Below are positions 1-13,488 of a stretch of 64,000 bases of DNA, in pieces; position 1 is the stretch's first letter; every line of letters starts with the position of its first letter. The translations under genes and the position numbers were made by a program. A model generated the notes under the pieces. The model did not search any database. It had not been told where the DNA came from and worked only from the letters and a program-made list of their open reading frames with translations. The stretch is from Progne subis subis (lineage: Eukaryota; Chordata; Aves; Passeriformes; Hirundinidae). Location: positions 3,587,872-3,651,871 of the forward strand of contig JAKJHU010000056.1 in NCBI GenBank assembly GCA_022316685.1, given 5' to 3'.

Positions 1-429
1 GTAAAAATCTGCTGGGGAAAACATCAGCTCCTAAGGGAAAACATGCACACATTAGAAAGTAATTTTCAAAACTCTACTAGAACTTAGTGAACTGTGTTTT
101 AGATGCATTATCCTCAGAAGGGAGGAGATAAGGAGTGAAAAAGAGACAGTCATCAGCCAGGGTATGTCTGTGGGCTCCATTGCTGTAATGTTTTAGCTCC
201 TCAAAGCCTCTATTGAGATTTGCTGCAGATAACTACTGATTGCTGTAGGTTGGATTGAATTACATTAGATTAGTATTATTCTGGTTTTAAAGACAGTGGA
301 ACTGAGAAACAGGGACAGCAGGGAATGGATTTTGAAAAATATTTTTCATTTTTGTATTTAAACATGAAGTTTGGTAGTCCCTGCACAATTGTCTTCTAGT
401 ACAAGGGAGGTGGGAGCTCTTTGTAGGGT
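1..429. other. Non-coding stretch, no feature seen
   Basis: Ordinary AT-rich sequence without a credible exon, repeat or RNA gene that I can recognise. Confidence 0.5.
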
Positions 430-650
430 CTCTTTTTTCCAGCTACCACCTCTCTGGGCAGTCTGTGCTGGTGCCTCACCATGCTCACAGTAAAGAATTT
501 CTTTTGAATATCTAACCTGAATCTTCCCTCTTTCAGTTTAAAGACATTACCACTTTTCCTATCACTACATGCCCTTGTAAAAAAGTTCCTCTACAATTTT
601 TCTGTAGGCTCCCTTTAGGCGCTGGGAGGTGCCCAGAACTCCTGAGGGAC
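430..650 (-). mobile_element. CR1 LINE fragment, 3' region
   Basis: Read on the minus strand this matches the non-coding 3' part of avian CR1. Landmarks on the plus strand are a 'ctctgggcagtctgtgctgg' block, a 'cctcaccatgctcacagtaa' block, 'agaatttctttt' and 'cactacatgcccttgtaaaa', in the order expected for an inverted CR1. The extreme 3' end with its terminal octamer repeats is missing, so the copy is truncated on both sides. It has diverged moderately from what I remember of the family. Such 5'-truncated pieces are the usual outcome of CR1 retrotransposition. No coding potential remains. Boundaries are estimated to about 20 bases. Confidence 0.8.
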
Positions 651-2893
651 AAATATGGAATACTCCTAATTGTTTATTATTTGTAAGGTCACAAGCCTGA
701 AAAGGGGATTTTCTGGGATCTCCTGTTTCATCTGGTCAGTTCTGATAGCTTTCTGCATGTCATGACCATGATATGTATGAACACACAAGTCCTTCACTTA
801 GCTGAGAGCAAAACTCTCCTGTGACATTTAATTAAGAGAATTCCCTGAGAATCTCCATTCTTTGCTCTATTCCTGTGTTTGCTGCATGCAGAGAGCAGGA
901 GCAGGGGGCTGTGCAGTGACCTGAGTGTTTTAAGCCATGATTTTTTGCTGAATGCTACTTGGTACCTTTGCACAGAGGATCTCCATTCCCCAGCAGAAAT
1001 GCCTCTCTTGAATGGAGCTCTGAGGTCTGCTCACTCAAACACTGGGTTTTGTTCATTTGGACCCATACAAGCTGTGCTAATCACTCGATTGCTCTGCTGT
1101 TCTTTAAAATGCTTTGATCATGAGGCTTTTGACTTTTTTTTTTCTCTTTATAGCATCCCTGCTTTCCCAATTCCTTCATGGCATGAAGGAAAAAGGGCAT
1201 TGGGAGTTTTTGGAATACATGTATACTTAATTTTCTGTAAGCTGGCTTGTATCCTCCTTCCTTGCTGTGGCTTGAGGTGAATTGTAGATTTTCAGAGCAG
1301 TGATGTATACCATTAAAGAGTTTTGCTGTCTAACCAGGCACAGTGCTTCTACAAAGCTGCGTCTTCCATTAAATAAAGATGAGAAAGAGATCAGACTGAG
1401 AAAATCAGACTCTTTAGGAATGAAGAGCATGTTTTATTGATCCAGAACAAGGAGGCTGCAGTGCTGTGCTGTTGGTGTGCATCATCTTCACTTGAGCATG
1501 GGTTTCACCCATGGATTGATAGGCAGCAGTAGCTGGCTGCCAGTTTAAAGTCATGGTCAAGGCGTCTTCTTGACAGCAAAGTTTCAGAAGAAGATTTGGG
1601 TGTTACATGAGCAGCTAAAGCATATTTTGAGGTTGATCTTTGGGTATATAGCCAAATATCCCAAGGGAAATTGAGGAAAACATGGGGAAGAGAGGTGTCT
1701 GTAAGGCTGTTCAAGCAGGCATTAGCTTCCAGCATCTCAGGAGAATTCTGCAGCAGGCAGAGAGCAGAGATGGGCCAGCTGGCCAACACTGTCATGATGC
1801 TGAAATGTCTGAGCTATGCTGGAACACAGGGTACTGAACTCTGACATTTCCCAGCAGAAAGCAACTCCTTTTTCTCCCCTCTGGGGCCACATTTGAGTCA
1901 AGCCTCGAGGCTAAAGAAGAGTTGCAGCACTGTGTTTTTTGCAGCCAGTACAGCTGCTTTCAGCAGGGCTCTTTTATTCTCTGGGTGGCTGCTGAACATT
2001 ACAAAGCCCTCATGGCACAGGGCATCAGCCAGGGCACGTCCACACATTTCCAGCTGAACAAGATCCCTCAGCTCTTTGCCTTCCACAGAACCCCAGTGAT
2101 GGAGATCCCATTTTCCAGGGGATCAAGCCAAGAGATCCTCACATGCCAGTGGCCAAGTACAGGCTGCTTCCTGACATGCATTATTTATCACTCTGTCCAC
2201 CTTTTGTGCTACTTTAAAGGCTTCTTCTCTTTACCTGCTCTGAACTTAAGCCTGGCTGAAAATCTGGACTGTTCTGTGCAATTCAGTTTTATCTTTAGGC
2301 AGCAGCATATTAATTATTTCGTCATGAACCCCAGATGTAATAATAAATTACATATTGAAATCTGTGCCTTTCTATTCTTTAACTTGTATAACTTTTGTTG
2401 TGTTATGGAGAAGTTACATGATTTTTTTTTTTTTTTTTCCTCTAGGGAAAATAACATTGTTAGTCCTGACTATTCCATTTTTGCCTGACCCTTGACTTTT
2501 AGGCTGTGCTGTGGTTTATTTTCAGTTTGTGCTCATCTCTTTAGTGCTTGTGGTGGGTTTGCATGTTTTCAAGATGAGAACCAATGTCAAGCTGCCCTTT
2601 TTTTTTTAATTTTCTTCATCTTTCAACTCAGATCTTGGCCTCCCTTTGGCAGGTTGTATAACCATTATTTGCATCCCCTTGACTGTTGTCTTGGCATCTG
2701 AGGGGTTTTGGTTTCCAACCTAAGATTCTCTCTGTAAGAGTACTGTTTCTAGAAGGGCTTTAGCCCCTGACAGAAGAAGAATGAGGCCGTTTATTTGGCC
2801 AAGTTAGATACCTACATATCAGCTTTTAAAAACCCTAACCAAAAGATATATACTGATTCTTTTAAGAGTGGAAGTGTCTAATTGGATATTTAA
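651..2893. other. Non-coding stretch with chance open frames
   Basis: No repeat or exon recognised. The longest open frame (1922-2488 plus, 188 codons) has no domain, no repeat structure and no clear splice context, and it ends in a segment translated from a T tract. I treat it as chance. Confidence 0.45.

Positions 2894-2950
<57 letters not shown>
2894..2950. repeat. (AAT)n microsatellite
   Basis: An uninterrupted trinucleotide array of about 19 copies, directly visible. Its purity suggests that it is young or actively length-variable. Confidence 0.97.
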
Positions 2951-2952
<2 letters not shown>

Positions 2953-4087
2953 CATGGCATCCATTTCATCTGCCCTTTCAATCTGAAAATGCTCAAGTTG
3001 CAGTCTCCTTGGTTTTCAGTTACTTCTGTCATTATTTTTAAAAGTTCTTTTCACAGTGCACTGCAGAAAAAAAAAGACATGGGGAGACTTTGTATGCTAA
3101 GGAGGCTCCTTCAGACAGAGGCAATTAACCACTGCTGCACAGCTCATAGAAGAAAATCAGGAGATGTGAACTGAAGATCAGTCTTTGAAAATGTGGTTAA
3201 CAGGCAGAGCTTGAAAGCCTCCCACTGCAGCAGACTGGGCTGATGGCGCTGGGGTTTGATCCTGGGTCCTAAGCAGCTTCCTTACTGCAACCCAAGGAAC
3301 CCAGCTTGGTTCCTTCTATTCTCAGATTGACAGGGATGAGATAATTTTACTCCATGCTGGATGAAAGCGGCCCAGAAGTCTCTTACATAAAGGTTATCCG
3401 TGATTTTTCTTAATTTTCTTTTTTTTTTTTTTTTCAGAGCTCACATACGGAGTAATGTACTTCACCCATAAAAGAGAAGCAGCAATATGTTTATTGATAT
3501 AAACCAGCAATTTTGTGAAGTTTAGTTGTACAAAATTCAGTGGCCAGGTACACTTGATTATTTACTGCATGGAGGACAGAATTGAACAAAACTGTCAGAG
3601 AGATCCTCCCGATAAATCATGAGATTCAGGAGAGAAACCCCTTGCACTCGAAACTCCTCCTCAGAGTTGGTTTTAGGTGCAACTAGATCCAGACTTAGTC
3701 TCAGACTTGGTCAATGGTTTATGTCTAAGGGATTAGATGTGCGTAGTCAAGCCTTCATCTCACTTAGCTAAGATTTCATAGATTCATGGATCTGATCCCA
3801 ATTCACTACCAAGAGTAACCCTGACTGTGGTTCACCTACTGATAGATGCATGGATATTTGGAGGACATTGCCCTCCTTACTTCATCTTAGAGAAATTTTG
3901 ATCTCCTGTGTTATTTGTATTTTCTCCCTTGAATATGTCTGATGTTTCAGAAACTCTCTCTTCTACTCACTTTACTAATTAGTATGGTTTTGCAGGTCAG
4001 TTACAGAGATTTGTGGTGGTTAATTATGAAGGTCACTTGCTGAGGATCTGTGGACCTGGAGACATTATTTCTTTGGCAAAATCTGAG
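2951..4087. other. Non-coding stretch
   Basis: Holds a T tract followed by AG at about 3,419-3,438, which resembles a splice acceptor but leads into no open exon. The segment near 3,770-3,880 contains 'tcatagattcatgg', vaguely like the end of an inverted CR1, but nothing beside it supports that. Otherwise featureless. Confidence 0.4.
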
Positions 4088-4320
4088 CTTCCTTCCTTCC
4101 TTCCTTCCTTCCTTCCTTCCTTCCTTCCTTCCTTCCTTCCTTCCTTCCTTCCTTCCTTCCTTCCTTCCTTCCTTCCTTCCTTCCTTCCTTCCTTCCTTCC
4201 TTCCTTCCTTCCTTCCTTCCTTCCTTCCTTCCTTCCTTCCTTCCTTCCTTCCTTCCTTCCTTCCTTCCTTCCTTCCTTCCTTCCTTCCTTCCTTCCTTCC
4301 CTTTCCTTCCCTTTCCTCCC
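4088..4320. repeat. (TTCC)n microsatellite, about 53 pure copies
   Basis: Positions 4,089-4,300 are an uninterrupted TTCC array, followed by about 20 bases of degenerate CTTTCC units. The strand is pure pyrimidine over more than 220 bases, with pure purine opposite, a composition known to allow triplex (H-DNA) formation. Because 4 is not a multiple of 3, every frame reads the same cycle of Phe-Leu-Pro-Ser. This creates long apparent open frames that are not genes. The length and purity predict high variation between individuals. Confidence 0.98.
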
Positions 4321-6600
4321 TCTCTGTATTAAGTGTAGATTGCTGACTGGTCCAGCTCTGGTGATCTCAAGAGCTTCTCCTCTGAACCAAACCTGTTCTC
4401 TTTGTTTTTACAAATGGAATTTGCAAACCAAAGGCTGGGGGTTCAGTCACCCTTTGCAGGAACTTGTTTCAAGCATGTTTTATTCATGGGTTTAAGGTAG
4501 ATGTCATTCATAACAGAAAAATTTCAGTACCTGTTTGAAAGCTGCAGGAAGAAGTCAGGAACTGCAGCATTTGTACTTGTACCAGAGGCTGCCCATGCAT
4601 TAATATGTCCAATGAAAGAACAGAGGCTCCGTGTCTCTGTACAATTATGCAGTGCCTCAGCCTGTGACTCAGGGTTGGCTAAACTGGCACAGTTTTGCTC
4701 CCAAGTATTTGCAGGCAGAACATTTTGACCATTCTCAAAGCTTTTCTTTCAGCTTTTCCCTTGCACTAAGCACACTGGCATGTGTGGAAGCAACCAATGC
4801 CCCACCCTGCTCAGAAATTTAATGCAGTAGTAACACAGAGAGGGTTTTTTATTCTCACAGCATTGAGAGAGAAACATTTCAAGTCTCATACCACAGAATG
4901 CAGAAATGATTAATGGTGTCATTGGATGCATCTCTTTTTTTACTCATTCATAAGTTTTTTACGTGAGGAGCCAGCGTATGTGAAAATCTACAAAGGACGA
5001 GGTTTCAGTTCTGCATGATTTTTGTGCCTGTGTCAACTGCTGAGACTGGAGCTGATAAAAAGTCAGAATTTATCTTTCCTCCAAAATTTTTTCAAAATTG
5101 GTATGATTGCATAAACTGAGCTGGTTTTCTCAATCAGGCTTTTCCTGGTGGAAATCTATTCCAGTGCAAAACCTCTGCCAGATCTTGTTAAAGAACATAA
5201 GGATCCTAAAACTACTTTGTCTGAGGAATTGAGGCAATTGTCTGCTTGTGCATTGAAAGGAAAAAAGAAAAATCCACAGCAACAACAGGAACTGCTGTTT
5301 TGAGATTTAACATTTCTCCATCCATCCATCCATCCTCAGTCTCAGCTCTTGGTCTGAGCAGAATTCCTCAACATTCCTGATCTTCATTTCCAGCAACAGA
5401 GTTTTAGCTACATATGTAGCCACATCTGTCTGGAGCACACAAAGCCTTACACAAAACAAAGTTCAAGAAAAAATAAAATAAATACATTCATTTCTTGTGA
5501 TGGAAAGCTGTAGGTATGTGGCAGAGGCATATTCCAACTCAAAATGCAAAGCCTGCTATCAGGGAGCTGAATGTGCTGTCAGATAAAGAAAAAAAACACT
5601 GTAGAAGGCAGCACATTCATAGTAGCATTCAGGAAGATAATATACTACAGATAAAAGACAAGCATCCTAATACAGAGAGAATTACACTTCCTTGCAATGA
5701 ATATGTCTTTCCTAACAGCAATGCTGAATTTTTATTTTTTTTTTTTAATAGGCTCAGTTCTGTTCTTTTCACTTATTCATGTGAATACTATTTCTATCAC
5801 GGTTAATTAAGCAGATAAGGCTTTTTGGGGTTTTGCCAGGCTCTGTTATTGTTTCTCCCAGCAGCAGTGGTCACTGGCTAAAAACTCTCCAGAGAGTATC
5901 AAGAATTGGCAGGAGGAAGTCACTGGGGCCTTCGAGTTAAAATGGAAATGTCACTTGATTTGCTGCAGTAAAGAAGCAAAGATGCTTCTTCCCCAATACT
6001 GACAACCCAACACATCCCAGATGTGTTCCCACATTATTTGAAATTCATGGAAATTAGATATTTATAGCACCGTGCTCATTAATTCAAATAGAAATGGGTC
6101 CCAAATAGTAAGCAAATGTTTTCAACTTTCATGTGTTAAGCTGCAAGAGCCTATTCTTAGCTGATTCATTTCAGGTTGTGATCAAACAGGATTAAGATGT
6201 GCATTTATACATAGTTTGACACAGTGTTTGAAAGGTGGAAGGATAGTTAAGTAATTTCCATGGCTATCAAAGTATTTGCTTGTAATTAGCAACCAGAAGC
6301 ATGGAAGGATTTGTTGCAGTAGGACTAAAATCTTTGAATAATGCCAGAACATTTCCCAAACTTCGTATCATTCTGGCCTCTGTGGTTAAAGGCAAATGAA
6401 CAGGAATGGAGATGAACCAAGGGAAAAAGTGGTACTGGAGAGAAAGAGGCAAGAATTCAGTATCTTTCGAGGAGATGCCTTTCAGAGAATTGCTTTGTGT
6501 TCGGTTCACAGTAGCCTTGTATTTGAGATATGTGCTAGACATCCCTACTCTTCATCATGCCCCAACATACACAACAGATAATGTGTGAAATGTGGAATCA
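4321..6600. other. Non-coding stretch
   Basis: Contains a short (ATCC)n run at 5,317-5,335 and a 14-base palindrome at 5,407-5,420 that is within chance expectation. No exon or transposon recognised. Confidence 0.45.
5317..5335. repeat. Short (ATCC)n repeat
   Basis: Four to five tandem TCCA units, directly visible. Too short to be informative. Confidence 0.9.
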
Positions 6601-7900
6601 GAGATTCCAAAGTGAATTCCAGAGTGTTTTGCTCACAATCTCTTTGCAGGTTAGTGGCAGAAGGTGAGGGAAAGGCTTGCAGATCCCCAGTTCCTTTAGA
6701 CAGCACTGGCTCTGCTCAGCACTCCTCTCTGGGGGGGTGCAGGCAGAGCCACACCTGGCTTTCCCTGGGGGATTTTGGTCGTGAGAGCTCTTGCTAGTGG
6801 ATGGCTGGGAGGACCCAGGTGCCTCTAGCTGCTGCTATTGGACTGGGAAATGGCAGGGAGATGCAGCTTGGAACATTCAGGCCTGTTTCAGGAGATGTGC
6901 TTGTGCTTGGTGCCCTGAAACAGCTTGTTAGGGGAGGTCTTATACATCTGACTGCTTCTTGTGGTGGGAGCTTTTTTCTGTGCCAGGAGGGGACTTTTTC
7001 CAGCTGATCATAAACTGCAGAGGAAAAGGTCATTCTGAGTGTGCAGAACAGATTTCATCTGTGCTTTGGAGAACCACGGGTGCTGCTACCTGGTCCATCT
7101 GAGGGTTCTGGCACAAACCAGGGTGGCATGGCTGTGCCTCAAGTCTCCACTGTGCTAGGCAAGATGATGGCCATCACCTTAAACGAGTTCTGATCCCTTC
7201 TGGCCCAAGTCTGCTTAGCTCTGTGTCAACAGGAGGCTGAATTAGCCATTGTGGCCTGAGATCTGGGTGCCAGCAGCTGGCTGGAAGTCCTGTGCCGCTG
7301 CAGCACGACTTGTTCCTTTCCTGGCTGCACTCCTCATGTGAGAGCACTCTTCCAGTTGCTACCCCGTAAGCTGCCAGAAACAGCCTTTGGACTGTTAGTG
7401 GGCTGAATTAGCTGTCCCTGGTGTCCCCAGGCACAGTGCTCCCTTCTCTGCCGCTGCTCCCCTCGGTGGGAATGCCTGGTGCTCCTGCAGTGCCTGGTGC
7501 TGATGAGGAGGCAGCAGGAGAAGGGGACATGATGTCCCCATGCAGAACAGCCTGCACACTTCTGCTCCCTGGGGCTGATGGGCTGCCCTGACTCCAGATT
7601 AAGTGTGCCTGGGACAGTTCTGAGGCACTGAAGCCATCTGTCACATGCTGCCTGCATCTTCATTGCTGAACCTCGGAGCCTCCCCAGAAAGGATGACAAT
7701 TGCTTTCTGGCAGTGGGCCAGCGCCTGTGTTAACTCCCAATGCACCCAGCAATTGCTTGGAGGAGCAGTCAGGGGCCAAAACCATGCAGGTGATTGTGTT
7801 AACAAATTTGTAAAGGCCTCAGGACCTTTGCCCACAAAATGTCCCTTGACTGGTTAGTTTATTAACAGTCATGTGGCCTTTTCCCTTTTTATGTCTCAGG
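6601..7900. other. Moderately GC-richer stretch without identified gene
   Basis: GC is higher than in the flanks and several overlapping open frames of 60-120 codons occur on both strands (for example 7334-7699 minus). None shows a domain or credible splice borders, and CpG is not enriched. A local near-duplication of a 'tgcctggtgctsctg'-type unit occurs at about 7,468-7,502. Could be an unrecognised old retroposon. Confidence 0.35.
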
Positions 7901-10162
7901 GGACAAGTCTCACACTGCTCCTGCCCAGTGCTCCTGGGTGCACAAGGGGCAGGAAGATGCCAGCGTTTGGGAGGTCTTAGTGAAGAGAACTATCCTTCTG
8001 AAAACATGCCATTTCCTGATTTCTCTAGATGGCTCCAAGTGGGAACTAAAATCCAGAGGAAAACTTCTCCTGAAGTGTTTTACTGATTCTCACAAGTCAG
8101 TAAGTAGCTTCTTGGCCTCTTTAGAGAATGGCAAAATGAAAGGACTGAAAATGAGCACTCTCGTCCCAAAGGCACCTTGGCTCATTTTCAGTGTCTTTTC
8201 AAGGTAACCATTCTGTTACTTAGATGTTGGAGGCACTTGGGCAAAGCTTCTTCTTTAAAGACTCATGAATGGATAGACTGTGTGTCAAAACACAATTTAA
8301 AAAGGCACATAATAAAAACAATATCATTCCATAACTCTAAGTACCATTAAGCTAGCCAGAAGGGGATGCAGAAGTCACCCAGGATAGAAAAAGCATGATA
8401 ATGTTTTGGAAGAACATAGGCTGCTAAATTACTTTGCAGCTTCCAACCATCTGGGGAGAAAAATAAAGTACATTCATCCCTGCTTGAACTGATGAATAGA
8501 AACTGCAGAAGAGACTGGGTTTTTGTATTGCTGGTCTGCATGTTAATTCAGAGCCTGGAGCTGGTGGATTCTGCATCGAACTGAGCATAGTTAGCAGCGA
8601 GTACGTGCTGAGAACTTGCCTCTGTGATACAGTGTGAATAATTTCATGCTGTTGGGAGTGGTTTCTCAATGGCCTGTACAGAGAGGAAGATCTCTAGGCT
8701 GGTTTTCTGTGAAAATGAGGTGTTATGTGACCACAGTGTGTGTGTGTGAGTGCACAATTGCTTCTGCTCCTCTCCAGAAGTCTTTTTGATTCAGCTGACC
8801 AGTATCAGCTAGATGTGATGAAAGGTCTGACAAGCTTCATGGAAATCAATGGCTTCATAAAGGAGAGTCTTTTTGTGCCTCCACCATATTAAAGCCTGCA
8901 GTATGGATTTACTCACTGAGATACTGGAGGCACTGTACAAAGGAGACATAGGAATGCTCTAGTCAAGGAAGAAGCATCAGCAGGAGCTGGTATCTTGTTA
9001 GACATCAGAGAATCTTGCCATGAGCCACAGAGACAAGACTTCAGTAGTTCCATTGCCAGGGGAGCTAGTATTTTCCCCTTTTTTTAGTTTCTCTCTGCTC
9101 TTACAGTTCTATAATGTTATTTCAGGGGCTATGAGTAACTAACAAATAACGAAGTTATGGAATCCTGCTTAAGACTTCTGGAAAGCAGCCCAGCAGAGCA
9201 ATTGCCAGTAAAGAAACTGCCATCTAGACCATGCTGCCTTCCTGAGGTAACAACATCACGGTGAAACACCAAAGGTCTGCTGCTTTCTTTGAACTTGTGG
9301 GCATTCTTTCTGCAAGGAAATGTTGGTTGCTTTTGGGGGTGAGGAGCAGCCAGTACTGTGAGGATTGGCTGTGCCATGGCAGGGTTATGGACTTTTTGGA
9401 ACACAGCCTGTCACTCGTGCCCTCAAGACCAGAAAATTAAAGGGAAGTGTGTAGTTTTTAGCAGCTTTTGCTCATTGTAGGGTGAGCAGGTAATTTGTGA
9501 TGTTTCATGAGCTGCTAAAAGGGGTGGGATTCCTTGGGGAAATGACCCTGTACAAAGCCCCAGGTGTGTGAGGATTGTGGTGATCCAGAGAAGGCTGAGA
9601 TAACACCCACCAGTGAATCCAGTGACAGCACAAGTGGCAATGGGATGAAAGCAGTTTCAGTAGAAGTTGGGGAGAAAAAAAATTATATCTGGGTCGAGAT
9701 TTAACATCCTTCAGTGACTTTCAATACCATTGTAGTGTGCAAGAATTAAAAGAGAAACAGCAATGAAAACAGCTAATGAGCAGTTTGAGCCATCATCACA
9801 AGATGTGATTGTACATGTGGGAACCGTGTACCCACATATATCTTCAAACAAAGACTAACTTTCTTCCTTGGCGTGAGAGAAGTCACATGTAAGTATTCAT
9901 GAAATGAATGAACTATTTCATTATAGTCCTTCATCATCCTATAAATTCTTTTTCTTTTTGCTCCTTACCATCCTTCATTCCTTTCCCTGTTTCTCTACTG
10001 TCTGCCTGTCCATGTCTGTGTGCTGTCTCCTCTCTGAAATTTAGGATTCCTGGTGCATGGGCTCTTTCTGTTTTTTTTTATACAGCACATTGCACAATGG
10101 GGTCAGAGCCCATTCTTGATGAAAATATTCTATTAATTTTGTAATAAGCATACTTCACACAG
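7901..10162. other. Non-coding stretch, nothing recognised
   Basis: AT-rich sequence with a short TG run near 8,740. No exon, RNA gene or transposon seen. Confidence 0.45.
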
Positions 10163-10185
10163 ACACACACACACACACACACACA
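10163..10185. repeat. (AC)n microsatellite
   Basis: About eleven AC units in a row, preceded by a less regular 'cacacagac' start. Directly visible. Confidence 0.95.
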
Positions 10186-13050
10186 TGCAGATCTTTACTC
10201 CTCATTTATTTTTAAATTCAAAGAGAACTCTCTGACATTTTGATAACGAATATCCTAGGTAGAGTTGCTTGGGAGTTTTTGTTTTATTTTGTGGTCATTT
10301 TTTCCCCAAATACAAGGGACTTCATCCAAAATTTTACACTCTCTTTCATTTTCCTTGAGCCTGGTTGGAGTTTGGCTAGCACTGTATCAGGTCCTGAGTC
10401 CTGTTTCTGCTCTGTTTCTTGAATCTTTTCTAGTATTTGCAGGATTTTTTGGCAGTAACCTTCTCAACCATATCCATATGTTAGAATCCTCTCCCACTTC
10501 CAACAGGTAGCTTGGTTAACAGCAGAAGCATTTTACTCTGGATGCAAAACCCTGGTTCTCTTTGCTGCAGGGAGCTGTGTGCTTGGCTTCATCCAACCTT
10601 GCTGACAAATTTAAGTGAGAAGTCTGGTCCCCCCCAGGCTCCCTTTATAGTTGGTGGAGTTTGATAGACTGTGCCCAAAAGCAGTTCTCTCCACCCAATA
10701 TGTGAAACATTCGTCACAAGCCTCTGTCTCAGAGCTTCCAGCCTTGGCCTGAGCACTGTCAGTGTTTGGCCATTGTGTTTCTTGTGCTGAAAAATGTTGC
10801 AGAACACTCATGTCATTCCTAATGGAAGATAGACTAGTGACTTCACTGCAGTTTCGATTTCTAATATAATGAGAAACAAGGTAATGCATTTTTTTGATTA
10901 ATAGCTTGTGGTCTATGACTGCATTGCTGCAGTTTATGTGGATAGCTGTATATTTAACAAACTTAGACACAAGGTTAATGGATCAATAAATAGATGGGCA
11001 ATGGGGTACAAGAGTTACAAATTAAGACACACAACCCATGGTCTTTGGAGTCACTTGAAGCACAGTGAAAAAGGAAATTGGTGAGAACTGACAGCCCAGG
11101 GCAGAGTCTGGAACAAGGTGCTGATGATGTTACGGTGTTGGACAGAAACACTGCCCTGGCAGGAGGGCTGTGGTTTGATCTCCTTTGGAAAGGCCACAGC
11201 TGAACTCCTTAAGACAGACCATTCTGGGATGTAGACTGTAGTTAGAGGTATCTGTGTTCTCAGCTTTGTGCCCTGAGTCAAGAGCCAAAATCCAGATGGG
11301 ATGACTCTGGATAATTCCTTACCTTTTTGTACACATGAGAAAACTAAAAGCTGTGTCCCATGACTTTTTCATGAAGCATCCATTCCACGTTTTGCATCCA
11401 ATATTTCTAAATCCTGTCAGAGTATGTCTGGGGTACAGGGGAGAGACAATCTGCCAATATGTCTAGGGAAGTAATGTTTTATGAAGTTATTCCATTGCTG
11501 TTTAATGCATTCTTTGTCATCTTACTCCTGGAAGGCAGGAAGGCCCTTTCACCTTTCTGCAATTGGAAACAGTGGCACGAAATTCTTTGTCCAAGGTATT
11601 TCAGGAGGCCTCTGCTGGAAGGATCAAGGTCCAACACTCACTTCTGAATCTGTATGAGATGACATCTCACTTGGGATCTTTACTGATGGGTTGGGAATAG
11701 CTACAAAGGTGGGTTACTTTTGACCAGGACACACTCAGGACTTTGGAATGGCTTCTGTTCTACCCTCAGGGAGAAGGCAGACACAGGGATGGTTAGGAGG
11801 TGTTCATTGATTTCAAGAAGGGGCATGAATTTAATAACTAAACTTTGGGGCTGACACACCCAAGCAGAATTATTGTTCGGTCATTAATACTCAGTGTTGA
11901 GACTCACATCTGTCAGCCTCTGCCTTTTGCTGTTTTTCAGTTTCTCTCCCAAACTATATCTGTAGTTAATAATTTAAATTTTTCAGGCTGGCTGTTCACT
12001 TTGTTTTGCTCTGCACTGCATTCTTTGAAAATTCATGGGAGCTTTCCTCGATGTGATAACAAAGACTAGGTATAATATACCCAGAGAGGTCTTATCACTT
12101 CCTTACAGTGTATAGCAATTACAGTAGTGCTTTTGATTTATGCTATATCCTCCTAGCAACCACACATTTTGTTTGCCTCCTTCATTTCATCTGCACATTG
12201 AACTAACTGATTTGGGATTTTTTTTTTTCCCTCACAGTGAAAGTCCTTAATCTCTTAAACAGCTCCAAACCACTTTCCTGGTGTCTGTGCTAAAAATTCT
12301 CATTTTTATCATGTTTTATTCTTTTATCATTATTACTTCTCTTTTTTTGTTTGTTTTCTCTAGACCTATTTTATTTTTCATTTTTGCATGAACTTTAAGC
12401 TTGACCACTTTACTGATGTAATACCTGACTGTACATTTTTCAGATTTAAGGCACTGATATAGGTGCTCTGTGTCTACTCCAAGCTGGTATTTGCAAAATT
12501 ACCAACCCTATCCAAGTCTTCTGTGCAGAGTAAATGCTGGCGCATGGAAAGTGTTTACTCCATCTACAACACTTCCAGTCTTTGTGCTGCTATGGCATTT
12601 CTGCTCTGAATGCCTTCAAGGGAAAAAGCATTTTCCCCCTCCTGTTATCCACTGGGAAGAGAAGCACCATTCAGAAGAGCTCATTTCTGTTGAGTGGGTG
12701 CTAATTTATTATGGTGTTCTAAATTTATATATAAACAAGTGTTAATTTGAGAGCAGGTGGCTCTTATAGTGACAGAGCCATCTGTAGGGGACTCATTCTA
12801 ATTTCATTTCTTTATTTGAGTTTCTGTGTCTAGAGCACAGCTATCACTCAGTCGATAGCCAGTGTGGAGGCAGGTGGGGACAGCCACAGGGAGGATCCAC
12901 TGGCTGTGGAGATGCAGCTTGACTGGGGCTGATGTGGGAGCAGTTTCCTCACATTGCTCCAAAAGGGATTTCTCCCAGTCCTGACCTTTCTGTGCCAGAG
13001 TTAATTCCCACAGACTCAAACTTCAGGGCTCCATCCTGACAAAGTGTATC
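10186..13050. other. Non-coding stretch, nothing recognised
   Basis: AT-rich sequence with chance open frames of up to about 120 codons and no domain, splice context or transposon match that I can recognise. Confidence 0.45.
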
Positions 13051-13488
13051 CATAGAAGGGCAACGAAGCTGGTGAAGGGTCTGGAGCACAGGTCTGATGG
13101 GGAGTCACTGGGGCTGTGGGTGTTTGATCTGGACAAAAAGAGGCTCAGGGGGAACCTTATCACTCTTTACAACCCCCTGAGACTGTAGCCAGCCATGGGT
13201 CAGTCTCTCCTCTCAGGCAACAGGGAACAGGGCAGGGGGGATGAACTCAAGTTGTACCAGGATAGGTTTAGATTGCATAGCTGGAAAAACTTCACTGAAG
13301 GTTCTAATGTTCCAACATTGGAACAGGCTCCCCAGGGAGGAGATAGAGTCACCATCCCTGGTGGTATTTTAAAGATGTGTAGATGTGACCCTGAGGGATG
13401 TGGTTTAGTGGTGGACCTGGCACTGCTCAATTAACAGTTGAATTCGATGAGCTTCAAGGTCTTTTCAAACCTAAAATTTTCTGTAGTC
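13051..13488 (+). mobile_element. CR1 LINE fragment, 3' region with near-complete 3' end
   Basis: Plus-strand CR1. Landmarks in order are 'agaagggcaacgaagctggt', 'ctggagcacaggtctgatgg', 'gaacaggctccccagggagg', and a final 'gatgagcttcaaggtctttt' block just before the expected terminal octamers, which are degraded. The copy is 5'-truncated as usual. The segment after position 13,140 differs from the commonest avian layout in spacing, which suggests small internal indels. Apparent open frames here (13195-13434 plus, 13200-13430 minus) come from the element and are not genes. Confidence 0.88.

Noticed and set aside
2421..2447. T tract plus CTAG resembling a splice acceptor (also at 3,419 and 26,441)
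   Set aside because: Long T runs followed by AG arise often by chance. No open, domain-bearing exon follows any of them.
1922..2488. 188-codon plus-strand frame
   Set aside because: No domain, no splice context, and part of the C-terminal half is a poly-T translation. A single frame of this size is not enough evidence.
4013..4495. 160-codon frame with a long Phe-Leu-Pro-Ser repeat
   Set aside because: It is the TTCC microsatellite read as codons. All three frames give the same cycle, and the flanks show no coding character.
5407..5420. 14-base perfect palindrome GCTACATATGTAGC
   Set aside because: About four perfect 14-base palindromes are expected by chance in 64 kb.
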